Program-made: the position numbers and the translations under genes
Notes under the pieces: model-generated
The model's input: only the letters and a program-made list of their open reading frames with translations
What the model was told of the DNA's origin: nothing
Database searches by the model: none
Assembly: GCA_020847985.1 (NCBI GenBank)
Contig: JADLBC010000019.1
Location: 1 to 64,000 of the forward strand
Direction of reading: 5' to 3'
Length of the DNA stretch: 64,000 bases
Source: Dehalococcoidia bacterium
Lineage (GTDB): Bacteria; Chloroflexota; Dehalococcoidia; Tepidiformales; Tepidiformaceae
In this document: positions 40,085-47,925 of the stretch, in pieces
How positions within the stretch are numbered: position 1 is the stretch's first letter
Layout: the number at the start of each line of letters is the position of its first letter

Positions 40085-41113
40085 GTGACCGCTGCCAATC
40101 GACGCCCCCACCTGCTCGCCTGGGCGATCGGCCTCCTCACCGTGGCGGTGGGACTGTGGGCCATTGTTTCCCCCGCGCGACACGCGCACGCGCAGGCCCC
40201 CGCCAGCCTCACCGTCATCCTCGATACACGCCCCGATACGCCGGACGACGTCGCCTTCACCACCGAAGGCGATGGGCTCGGGCCGTTCGTGCTCGACGAT
40301 GACGCCGACCCGGTCCACACGAACCGCGTCGTCATCCCCGGGCTCGCGGCGGGCAGCTACAGCATCGCCGGCGGCGAACTCCCCGGGTGGAACGTGACCG
40401 TGAGCTGCGACACCGCGGGCCTCGCGGGAAGCCAGGGTGCAACCGTGCGGATCGCGGTGGGCGAGGGCGACAACGCCACCTGCCGCTACATCTACGAACG
40501 CTCCAGTCTCCCGGCCGGGTCCGCGACGCCACCCGTGGCCGTGGCAGCCACGCCGCAGGCGCAGGTCGCAAGCGGGGCCATCGCGATCGCCGTGAGCGCG
40601 CCTGGCGGGGCGCCATCGCGGGCCTTCGTGACGACGGCCCTGGGCGGCATCGGTTTCGAACTCGACGGTGATGACGCCACGGCACTCCCGTCCCGCACGA
40701 TGTTCCCGGCGCTTCCCGCCGGGACGTACCGGGTGGAGTTGCTCGACAGCGCCGGGCTCGTGCTCGCGAACGTGACCTGCGAGACCGGCACTTCGCTCGT
40801 GAGTGTTGCCAGCCGAAGCGTGGATGTGGTGGTCGGCGCGGGCGAGACCGTCGCGTGTACCTTCGAACTGACGGACGGACGGGCAGTCGCGAATCCGCCG
40901 GCGGCGGTGAGTGCGGAGACCCCGCCCGCTGCATCGCCGACGGCCACCGCCGCAGCGGCCTCGACGCCGGATTCGCGATCCCAGGGCGCGCCGCTGCCGC
41001 CGCGGACGGGCACGGGCAGGCAGTCGGATGGGCTCCGCCTCGCGGCCGTGCTCGCGACGATCGGAGCGATGCTCGCGGGCGCGTCGGCGGCGTTCCTCGG
41101 CCCGCGCCGGTAA
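40085..41113 (+). CDS. Surface protein with two beta-sandwich repeats and a sortase-like C-terminus
   Basis: An exported protein of 342 residues. The signal helix lies at about 9-27, ending in AHAQA. Two repeats (about 41-125 and 165-265) follow the pattern of prealbumin-like domains: strand, FxLDDD/FELDGDD, ALPAGTYxV, then V-x-C. A Pro/Ala/Thr linker leads to LPPRTG (304-309), a membrane helix (RLAAVLATIGAMLAGASAAF) and a final RR, the layout of sortase-anchored proteins. GGAGGAG precedes the GTG at 40085. No sortase gene lies in the window. Confidence 0.8.
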   Translation: MTAANRRPHLLAWAIGLLTVAVGLWAIVSPARHAHAQAPASLTVILDTRPDTPDDVAFTTEGDGLGPFVLDDDADPVHTNRVVIPGLAAGSYSIAGGELPGWNVTVSCDTAGLAGSQGATVRIAVGEGDNATCRYIYERSSLPAGSATPPVAVAATPQAQVASGAIAIAVSAPGGAPSRAFVTTALGGIGFELDGDDATALPSRTMFPALPAGTYRVELLDSAGLVLANVTCETGTSLVSVASRSVDVVVGAGETVACTFELTDGRAVANPPAAVSAETPPAASPTATAAAASTPDSRSQGAPLPPRTGTGRQSDGLRLAAVLATIGAMLAGASAAFLGPRR

Positions 41114-41125
41114 ACTGACGCTCCC

Positions 41126-42724
41126 CTACGGGTCGATGAGCACGCCCGGGTTGAGGATGCCCGCGGGGTCGACCGCCTTCTTCGCCGCGCGCAACGCCTC
41201 GGTGAACGGCCCCGGGCGCTGGATGTCGTACCACGGGCGATGGTCGCGGCCAACGGCGTGGTGATGCGTGATCGTCCCGCCGTTCGCCATCACGGCGTCG
41301 GAGGCGGCCTTCTTGAGTTCGCCCCACATCTCCAGCTCGGCGCCCGGGCGGCCAAGCCCCTGGAACGTGTAGTAGGGTGCCGGGCCATCGGTGTAGACAT
41401 GGGTAAACCGGCAACTCAACGTGCCGCCGCCGCAAACACGCTGCAGAGCGTCGCGAACGGCCTCGCGTACGGCGGCATCGAAGGCGGGCCAGCGGTCCCA
41501 GGTGATGGCGGTCTCGAAGGTGTCGCCCACGATCCCGAGGCCGGCCGTGAGGTTGCGCCCGTAGGGGCCCCGCACGAACGAGTTGCGCCATTCGCCCACC
41601 GCGCCCTGGCGCCCGACGCCCTCTTTCGAGCCGTCGCTGACGATCACCTGGTCATCGGCGACCTGGCCCCCGGCTTCGCGCGCGATCCGCACCGCCTCCG
41701 CGATGAACGGGCCCTGGGGGACGTCCGCGGATTCGAAACCGAGGATGAGGAGTGCCTGCTCGCCGCTGAGGCCGGCCGCGTTCCCTGCCTCCACCGGGTC
41801 GAGCACGCGGCAGTTCGCGGGCCAGAGTTTCGCCTGCACCACGAGCCGCGCGGCCTCGGAAGCGGACGCGAACGTCGGGAAGGTCACGCCCGCCGAGGCG
41901 CGATACACGGGCCGGGCCTGCAGGCGCATCCACGCTTCGGTGATGACGCCGAGGATGCCTTCGCTGCCGAGCACCATCCGGTCGGGGCTCGGGCCCGCAC
42001 CGCTCCCGGGCAGCCGCCGCGACTCCCAGATGCCCGCCGGGGTCACCATCCGGACCGACTCCACGAAGTCGTCGATGTGCGTGTGATTCGTCGCGTAGTG
42101 CCCGCCCGAGCGCGTCGCGATCCAGCCGCCGAGCGTCGACCATTCGAAGCTCTGCGGGTAGTGGCGAAGGGTGAGGCCGTGCGGGCGAAGCTGGTCCTCC
42201 AGCGCGGGCCCGAGAACGCCCGCCTGGATGCGCGCGGCCCGCGAGGCCTGGTCGATTTCAAGCACGCGGTCGAGCCGCCCGAGGTCGAGCGAAAGCACAC
42301 GGTCGGCCGCATCCGGAGCCTCGACGCCTCCGACGACGGATGAGCCGCCGCCGTAGGTCATGACGGTCGTCCCGGTTTCGCCCGCCCACTCCAGCGCGGC
42401 GACGACTTCGGCCTCGGTCGTCGGGAAGGCGACCACATCCGGCGGGTTCGGGAAGTCGCAGTGGAAGGCGCGAATGGTGTCGCGATAGCTCTTGCCGTAG
42501 GCGTGCGAAGCGCGTTCGTGGGCATCGGTCGACATGATCGCGGCGAGGGCCGCGGGCGGCTGGATGCGCGGCGCGCGAAGGTCCAGGCTGGCATCGGTGG
42601 GCACCGGCGGCGAAACGAGCTCGACGCCATACCGCTTCGATGCCCGTTCGGCGGCCTGTGCGCGCTGTTCGGCGGTGGGTTCGTCGCTTTCGAGCCCCCA
42701 GCCCCAGAAGCTACGACGAGACAT
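41126..42724 (-). CDS. FAD-linked oxidase related to alkylglycerone-phosphate synthase
   Basis: A flavoprotein of 532 residues. The FAD-binding PCMH domain (TVMTYGGGSSVVGGVEAP, then SFEWSTLGGWIATRSGGHY) and the C-terminal oxidase domain ending DPAGILNPGVLIDP are clear. The closing THHHAVGRDH carries the His cluster used by alkyl-DHAP synthases, the enzymes that make ether-lipid precursors, as does the tyrosine-rich THVYTDGPAPYYTF region. Relatives of unknown substrate are common in Actinobacteria and Chloroflexi. The ATG at 42724 follows GGAGGG. Confidence 0.88.
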   Translation of the reverse strand: MSRRSFWGWGLESDEPTAEQRAQAAERASKRYGVELVSPPVPTDASLDLRAPRIQPPAALAAIMSTDAHERASHAYGKSYRDTIRAFHCDFPNPPDVVAFPTTEAEVVAALEWAGETGTTVMTYGGGSSVVGGVEAPDAADRVLSLDLGRLDRVLEIDQASRAARIQAGVLGPALEDQLRPHGLTLRHYPQSFEWSTLGGWIATRSGGHYATNHTHIDDFVESVRMVTPAGIWESRRLPGSGAGPSPDRMVLGSEGILGVITEAWMRLQARPVYRASAGVTFPTFASASEAARLVVQAKLWPANCRVLDPVEAGNAAGLSGEQALLILGFESADVPQGPFIAEAVRIAREAGGQVADDQVIVSDGSKEGVGRQGAVGEWRNSFVRGPYGRNLTAGLGIVGDTFETAITWDRWPAFDAAVREAVRDALQRVCGGGTLSCRFTHVYTDGPAPYYTFQGLGRPGAELEMWGELKKAASDAVMANGGTITHHHAVGRDHRPWYDIQRPGPFTEALRAAKKAVDPAGILNPGVLIDP

Positions 42725-42831
42725 GGCGCCCTCCGGCCGCGGTGGCGGCGGCCGCAATCCTACGCGCTGGCGGGAGGGGCCGTCGCCGGTTGGCTTCAAC
42801 AAAGGGCGCGATGGGGTACCCTGTACGTTCC

Positions 42832-44559
42832 ATGGCCGACGCACGCGATATCCGCCAGCACCTCGAATCGCTCGTCACCGGCGCCGTCCGCGCCGCGGTG
42901 GCAGCGGGCGAACTGCCCGATGTAGCCCTCCCGGGGGCTACCATCGAGCGCCCGAAGGACGCCGCGAACGGCGACTACGCCAGTTCGCTGCCCCTGCGGC
43001 TCGCGCGCGCGGCGATGAAGCCGCCGCTGACCATCGCCGAAGTGCTCGTTCGCCACCTCCCGGCGGATTCGGCCATCGAAGTGCCCGAGGCCGTGCCGCC
43101 GGGCTTCATCAACTTCCGCCTGTCGAACGCCTTCCTCCAGTCACAGGTCGAATGGGTGATCGCGACCGGGGAGCGGTACGCCGACCTCACCATCGGCGCG
43201 GGGAAGAAGGCGCAGGTCGAGTTCGTCTCCGCGAACCCCACCGGGCCGCTGCACGTCGGTAACGGGCGCGGCGCGGCCATCGGCGACGCGCTCGCGGAGG
43301 CGCTGGCCGCGGCCGGCTACGTGGTCGAGCGCGAGTATTACGTCAATGACGCCGGCACCCAGACGGATTCGTTCGGCGAGACGCTCTACGCGCGCTACCA
43401 GCAGCTTTTTGGCCGCGCCGTGGACATCCCCAAGGATGGCTACCCGGGCCACTACATGGTCGACCTGGCCGAGCAGCTCAAGGCGCGGGAGGCGGACGCG
43501 TACCTGCGCCCCGAGGGCGACGCGGCCCCCGCACGCCTCACCGAAGTCGGCATCGAGCTCATGGTCGCGAACATCCGCCAGACGCTCTCGGCCTTCGGCG
43601 TGCGTTACGACCGCTGGTTCAGCGAGAAATCGCTGTACGGGCCCTCCGGCGCCTATGACGAGGCGATGGCGCTGCTCATGCGCAACGGCCAGCTCGTCGA
43701 CCGCGAAGGTGCGCGCTGGTTCACGAGCAGCGACCTCGGCGAGGACAAGGACAACGTCGTGGTGCGCTCGGACGGGCGCCCCACGTACTACGCGAGCGAC
43801 ATCGCCTACCACTTCGACAAGTTCGTGAAGCGCGGTTTCAGCCTCGTCATCGATGTCTGGGGAGCCGACCACCACGGCCACGTTTCGCGGCTCAAGACGG
43901 CGACGGGCGCCGTGGGCGGCGATGCCGACGGCCTCCACGTGCTCCTCTACCAACTCGTCGTGCTCAAGCGCGCGGGCGAGGTCGTGCGGCTTTCGAAGCG
44001 CAGCGGCGAAATCATCACCCTCGACGAATTGGTCGAAGAGGTCGGCGCGGATGCCGCGCGCTTCTTCTTCCTCCTTCGCTCGCCCGGCGCCCAGATGGAG
44101 TTCGACCTCGACCTGGCAAAGAAGCAGTCGAACGAGAATCCGGTGTTTTATGTGCAGTATGCGCACGCCCGACTGGCCGGCATCTTGCGGCGCGCCGCCG
44201 ACCAGGGTCTCTCGCCCGAGGGTGGCGATGTCGCCCTGCTGACCCGCCCGCACGAACTCGCGCTCGTACGCGAGATGATGCGTCTGTCCGAAGTCATTCA
44301 GATCACGGCCACGACCTTCGAGCCGCAGCACCTGCCGCACTATGCGATGTCGCTCGCGACGGCCTTTCACGCCTTCAACGACGCCTTCAAGGTCCAGAAC
44401 GACTCGTCGCTGAAGGTGCTCACCGAGGACGAGGCCCTTTCGCGCGCGCGGCTACGGCTCGTGCAGGCCGCGAAGGTCAGCCTCGCGCGCGTGCTCGGCA
44501 TCATGGGCATGTCGGCACCCGACCGGATGGACCGCGCCGAAACGGCAATCGAGGGCTAA
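42832..44559 (+). CDS. argS: Arginyl-tRNA synthetase
   Basis: A class I synthetase of 575 residues. The HIGH signature reads HVGN in SANPTGPLHVGNGRG (141-144), and the second loop is RLSKRSGE, the usual KMSKS-less form of ArgRS. The C-terminal DALR anticodon domain begins near ENPVFYVQYAHARL. An alternative start (ATG at 42811, with AAAGGG) would add seven residues. Its 3-prime end overlaps the convergent DUF429 gene by 108 bases. Confidence 0.96.
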   Translation: MADARDIRQHLESLVTGAVRAAVAAGELPDVALPGATIERPKDAANGDYASSLPLRLARAAMKPPLTIAEVLVRHLPADSAIEVPEAVPPGFINFRLSNAFLQSQVEWVIATGERYADLTIGAGKKAQVEFVSANPTGPLHVGNGRGAAIGDALAEALAAAGYVVEREYYVNDAGTQTDSFGETLYARYQQLFGRAVDIPKDGYPGHYMVDLAEQLKAREADAYLRPEGDAAPARLTEVGIELMVANIRQTLSAFGVRYDRWFSEKSLYGPSGAYDEAMALLMRNGQLVDREGARWFTSSDLGEDKDNVVVRSDGRPTYYASDIAYHFDKFVKRGFSLVIDVWGADHHGHVSRLKTATGAVGGDADGLHVLLYQLVVLKRAGEVVRLSKRSGEIITLDELVEEVGADAARFFFLLRSPGAQMEFDLDLAKKQSNENPVFYVQYAHARLAGILRRAADQGLSPEGGDVALLTRPHELALVREMMRLSEVIQITATTFEPQHLPHYAMSLATAFHAFNDAFKVQNDSSLKVLTEDEALSRARLRLVQAAKVSLARVLGIMGMSAPDRMDRAETAIEG

Positions 44560-45297
44560 GCCGGGGACGGCAACGTAGCCGGTCAGCCCCTCGCCGAGCA
44601 CATCCCCCGTCCGCATGCCGTCCCGCCACGCCCGCAGCGCCGCGAGCATGCACGTGACCGCGTCGAGGCGGTCCTCCAGCTGCTTGAGGGCGCGCCCTTT
44701 CGCGTTCGTGGCATCGGGCGCGAGGTCCGCGGCTAGCGGGAGAACCAGTTCGGGGGCGAAGGCATCGAGGGCGCCGCGCAGGTAGCGCTGCAGTTCACGC
44801 AGCCCCTCGCGGCAGCCCGCGACCTTCCACCGCGGCTTCCGTTTGTAGCGAATGCGCTCCTTGAGTTCGAACCAGCAAACGTGGAGGGCGTGCGGGTAGA
44901 CCTCGAAGGCGAAGCGGCCCGCGGCCCCTCGGGTCACGGCGAGCGGGTCGAGCGAAAAACCAGCCGCGGCCAGTGCCTCCGCCAGGCGAGGCCCGGCGTC
45001 GCGCCCGGTGGTTCGTAGCAGTTCGGCATCGGCGGAGTGCGCGCTCGCCTTGTAGCGGCCGAAATGGCGACCGACCTCGCGCTCGGCGGTCCGGTCCGGT
45101 CCCACGAGCAGGGGCGCGTCGATAGTGGCCACGACGTCCCGGCCGAGTGCGAGAAGCAGGTCCCGCAGTTCGTCTGTTTCCACCGGCCGGGCGTCGCAAC
45201 ACACAAACTCCAGGCGGCCCGGCTCACCCCGGACGATGCAGATGCCGGAGTCGTTCGCGCGCGTCCAGGCGAGGTCGATCCCGGCGAAGGCAGGCAC
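44452..45297 (-). CDS. DUF429 family protein
   Basis: A protein of 281 residues with the RNase H-like DUF429 pattern: FAGIDLAWT (metal Asp), VVATIDAPLLVG (second Asp), GRYKASAHSADAELL, then FEVYPHAL and KQLEDRLDAVTCMLAAL with a late Asp. Its biochemical role is unknown. The family usually ends near GYVAVP; here about 30 more residues run into the antisense end of argS. It starts with GTG at 45297, and a TACACT box 6 bases before it (45304-45309, reverse strand) predicts a leaderless message. Confidence 0.8.
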   Translation of the reverse strand: MPAFAGIDLAWTRANDSGICIVRGEPGRLEFVCCDARPVETDELRDLLLALGRDVVATIDAPLLVGPDRTAEREVGRHFGRYKASAHSADAELLRTTGRDAGPRLAEALAAAGFSLDPLAVTRGAAGRFAFEVYPHALHVCWFELKERIRYKRKPRWKVAGCREGLRELQRYLRGALDAFAPELVLPLAADLAPDATNAKGRALKQLEDRLDAVTCMLAALRAWRDGMRTGDVLGEGLTGYVAVPGLALDCRFGAVHPVGCRHAHDAEHAREADLRGLHEP

Positions 45298-45342
45298 CGC
45301 GCGAGTGTAGCGCCGTCCCCCGGGGGGTGGCACGATGCCCGC

Positions 45343-45969
45343 ATGGCCGACGTCATTCCCGAAATCGCCAACCGCCGCGCGCGCCGCGCCTTCGCCAATC
45401 GGCCGGTGCCGGGGGAGCTGCTGGATGCGCTCTGGGAAGCGGCGGGGCTGGCCCCGAGCCACGGCAACACTCAGCCCGCCCGCATTCTCGTCGCGCGGGA
45501 CCCGGTGGTGCGCGAGCGGCTGTTCGCGGCCTGCTCGCCCGGGAACCGGAACTGGGCCGGCGCCGCCCCGGTGCTCGCCGCCGTGTGCTCCGACAGCGAC
45601 CAGGAGACGCCGCAGACGAACAGCGACGGCACGACGCGCGACCTTGGGGCGTTCTGCGCGGGCATTGTGCTCGGCAACGTGCTGGCCCAGGCGACGGGCA
45701 GCGGGCTCATCGTGCATCCCATGGCGGGCTTCGATGAACCGGCGGTGCGCGCGGCCTTCGAAGCACCCGCCAACGTACGCGTGCACGTCGTCATCGCCAT
45801 CGGCTTCGAAGGAGACCCGATGCAGCTTCCCGAGGACCTCCGCGCGAAGGAGACCGCGCCCCAGGTTCGCCTCCCGGCGGACATCTTCGTGGCCGAGGAC
45901 CGCTGGACCGCCCGCAACGCCACGACGTGGAGGCAATACCGCGACTCGCTGCCGGGCGGGCGAACGTGA
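45343..45969 (+). CDS. Nitroreductase family flavoprotein
   Basis: An FMN-dependent oxidoreductase of 208 residues. The FMN phosphate site is IANRRARRAFANRPVP, followed by LAPSHGNTQPARILV, which matches the family (APSxxNxQPW). GSGLIVHPMAGFD and VIAIGFEGD complete it. The substrate is unknown. It diverges from the DUF429 gene by 45 bases, leaving room only for overlapping promoters and no ribosome site. Its stop overlaps the phosphatase start. Confidence 0.88.
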   Translation: MADVIPEIANRRARRAFANRPVPGELLDALWEAAGLAPSHGNTQPARILVARDPVVRERLFAACSPGNRNWAGAAPVLAAVCSDSDQETPQTNSDGTTRDLGAFCAGIVLGNVLAQATGSGLIVHPMAGFDEPAVRAAFEAPANVRVHVVIAIGFEGDPMQLPEDLRAKETAPQVRLPADIFVAEDRWTARNATTWRQYRDSLPGGRT

Positions 45970-46781
45970 CGCATCCGCCGCTGCCGCGATCGACATCCGC
46001 ATGGGAGCCGCTGGAGGTGGCACGGCGCTGCGCCGCCGCCGCGCGCGGCATCATTCGCGACGCGTACGGGCGTTCCGCGGTGACGGCTGTGAAGGGCCGG
46101 GGGAACATCGCCACCGAAGCTGACAGCGCCGTCGAGGCCGAGGTCACGCGCATCCTTCGCGCCGAATATCCCGGGCACGCCATCCTGAGCGAGGAGACCG
46201 CCGGGGAGACGCGATCGGACGGCTGGATGTGGGTCTGTGACCCGATCGACGGCACGAAGAACTTCTCGCGCGGGATCCCCCACTTCGCGTTCTCAATCGC
46301 GCTCTGCTTCAACTCCGGGCCCGTGGTCGCGCTCACCGAGCACCCGCTGCTGGGGGACGAGTTCGCGGCGGTCGCGGGCGGAGGGGCCACCCTGAATGGT
46401 CACGCCATGCGCGTCACGGACGTGGCCACCGTGCGTGAGGGCGTGGTCGCCCTCGACCTTGGCTACGACGACGGGCGCGCCGCGCGGCAACTCCAGACCG
46501 CGCTCCACCTTTGGCCGGGGATGCAGGGGCTGCGGATCACGGGCTCGGCCGCGTTGGGATTCGCCTACGCCGCGGCCGGCCGCTGGGACCTCTACGCGCA
46601 CCTGAACCTTGAGGCGTGGGACATCGCCGCCGGCATCCTGCTGGTGCGCGAAGCCGGCGGTGTGGTGACGGCGCGCGATGGCACCCCCGCGACGCTCTTC
46701 TGCGGCGCCGCCGTGGCCGGGACGCCGGGCGCGCACGCCGACTTCATGGCACTCGCGGGGGGGCTGCCCTGGGAAGCATAA
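45966..46781 (+). CDS. Inositol monophosphatase family protein
   Basis: A lithium-sensitive type phosphatase of 271 residues. The metal and catalytic motifs are AILSEETAGE, then CDPIDGTKNFSRGIPHF, and WDIAAGILLVREAGG near the end. Members hydrolyse inositol phosphate, histidinol phosphate, PAP or fructose 1,6-bisphosphate; which one is unclear. The GTG start at 45966 sits in the stop of the nitroreductase gene (GTGA). Confidence 0.92.
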   Translation: MTHPPLPRSTSAWEPLEVARRCAAAARGIIRDAYGRSAVTAVKGRGNIATEADSAVEAEVTRILRAEYPGHAILSEETAGETRSDGWMWVCDPIDGTKNFSRGIPHFAFSIALCFNSGPVVALTEHPLLGDEFAAVAGGGATLNGHAMRVTDVATVREGVVALDLGYDDGRAARQLQTALHLWPGMQGLRITGSAALGFAYAAAGRWDLYAHLNLEAWDIAAGILLVREAGGVVTARDGTPATLFCGAAVAGTPGAHADFMALAGGLPWEA

Positions 46782-46816
46782 TCACCACGAGCGGATGGGG
46801 TCCCCCGAGGTAACGC

Positions 46817-47050
46817 ATGCTCATCGTCCTGCCGTCGATCGTGTCGGGCATCGGGCTCGCGTTCGTGCTCGCGGCCATCCTCGTAAACAACCAGATCCTG
46901 CAAGACGCGTTCTTCTGCATCGGCGCGACGATGCTCTGGGCCGACTTTTTTGTCACCATGGCGATCTTCCGGCACTCCATGCGGAGCCTCGACCAGCGGC
47001 TCGCGCGGCTCGAAACGCGTCTCCCCGGCAGTCAGAGCGCGGACAGGTAG
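46817..47050 (+). CDS. Small two-helix membrane protein
   Basis: A protein of 77 residues with two membrane helices (about 3-24 and 31-52) and a short cytoplasmic coil (RSLDQRLARLETRL). GAGGTAA precedes the ATG. Its 3-prime end overlaps the convergent UbiA gene by 19 bases. Not recognised; the coil suggests a membrane anchor or partner. Confidence 0.65.
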   Translation: MLIVLPSIVSGIGLAFVLAAILVNNQILQDAFFCIGATMLWADFFVTMAIFRHSMRSLDQRLARLETRLPGSQSADR

Positions 47051-47925
47051 ACGAGCGCGAGCGCGGCGCCGCTCGCCACGAACACGCCGAAGAGCCCATC
47101 GCGGCCGAAGAAGCGCGCCGCACGCGGGACAAGCAGCATTGCCACCACGGCGACGAGCGCGCATAGCAACGCACGGCCCCCTTCGCCCGCGAACGCGAGC
47201 GTGACCGTCGCCACCGAGGCTGCCAGCCCGAACGCGGCGATGCCGGCCAGCGCGGCCCTGCGCGCACCGAGCCGCTGTGCGAGGCCATCCACGCCGGCGG
47301 TGCGCTCATCGGCCGCCCCGGGCGCCTGGTTCACCAGGTAGATCGCGCAGCCGAGGAGCATGCCAGCGGGCATGGCCGCCCAGAGCAGCCCATCCCATTC
47401 GCCCGCGGCGGACCACACCCACGCCGGGATCAGCGGCACCGCGACCGCGAGCGGCAGGAACGCGAAGGCCGTCCGTTTGAGCGAGAGGTCGTACACGAGC
47501 CCGCAGGCCAGCCCCGCGATGCCAATCAGCCACGGCCCGAGGTCCAGCGTCGAGGTGAGCGCCATCCCGCCCGCTGCCGCCCCGGTCGCGACAAGGCGCA
47601 CGGTGCGTGCCGAAAGGGCCCCGCGCGCGAGCGGCTTCCACGGCTTCGAACGGCGATCGAGGTCGATGTCGGCCAGGTCGTTCGCGGCGCCGATGGCGAA
47701 CTGGTAGAGGAGCATGCCGATGCCCAGCTGCGCGGCCCGGGCCGCCCGGTCCGCGCCGCCCGCGAAGGGCACGAGCGCGGCCGTGAGCGCCGCCACGGCG
47801 ATGGATGGAAACGGATGCACGAGCCGCCAGAGCGCCACGGGTGCGGGCATCGGCGCGAGCACGGGAGGAGCCAGAGGCGGCGCCTTCGCCGTGCCGGGCC
47901 GCGGCCGCCGCTTCGACCGGCTCAC
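47032..47925 (-). CDS. UbiA-family prenyltransferase
   Basis: A membrane enzyme of 297 residues with about eight helices. The first Asp-rich motif is NDLADIDLD (82-90), binding the isoprenyl diphosphate through magnesium; the second region is YDLSLKRTA. The acceptor could be a quinone ring, a heme or chlorin, or glycerol 1-phosphate in ether lipids. It starts with GTG at 47925 in the stop of the FAD-oxidase gene (GTGA), so the pair is co-translated. The first 28 residues are a Pro/Arg-rich tail. Confidence 0.87.
   Translation of the reverse strand: MSRSKRRPRPGTAKAPPLAPPVLAPMPAPVALWRLVHPFPSIAVAALTAALVPFAGGADRAARAAQLGIGMLLYQFAIGAANDLADIDLDRRSKPWKPLARGALSARTVRLVATGAAAGGMALTSTLDLGPWLIGIAGLACGLVYDLSLKRTAFAFLPLAVAVPLIPAWVWSAAGEWDGLLWAAMPAGMLLGCAIYLVNQAPGAADERTAGVDGLAQRLGARRAALAGIAAFGLAASVATVTLAFAGEGGRALLCALVAVVAMLLVPRAARFFGRDGLFGVFVASGAALALVYLSAL

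Noticed and set aside
40085..42724. Long minus-strand open frame opposite the surface protein gene as a separate gene
   Set aside because: It is Arg/Pro-rich, has no recognisable motif and lies antisense to a gene with signal peptide, repeats and anchor.
42832..44559. argS as a damaged gene because HIGH reads HVGN and KMSKS is absent
   Set aside because: Loss of the canonical KMSKS is normal in many arginyl-tRNA synthetases, and the rest of the protein is full length and conserved.
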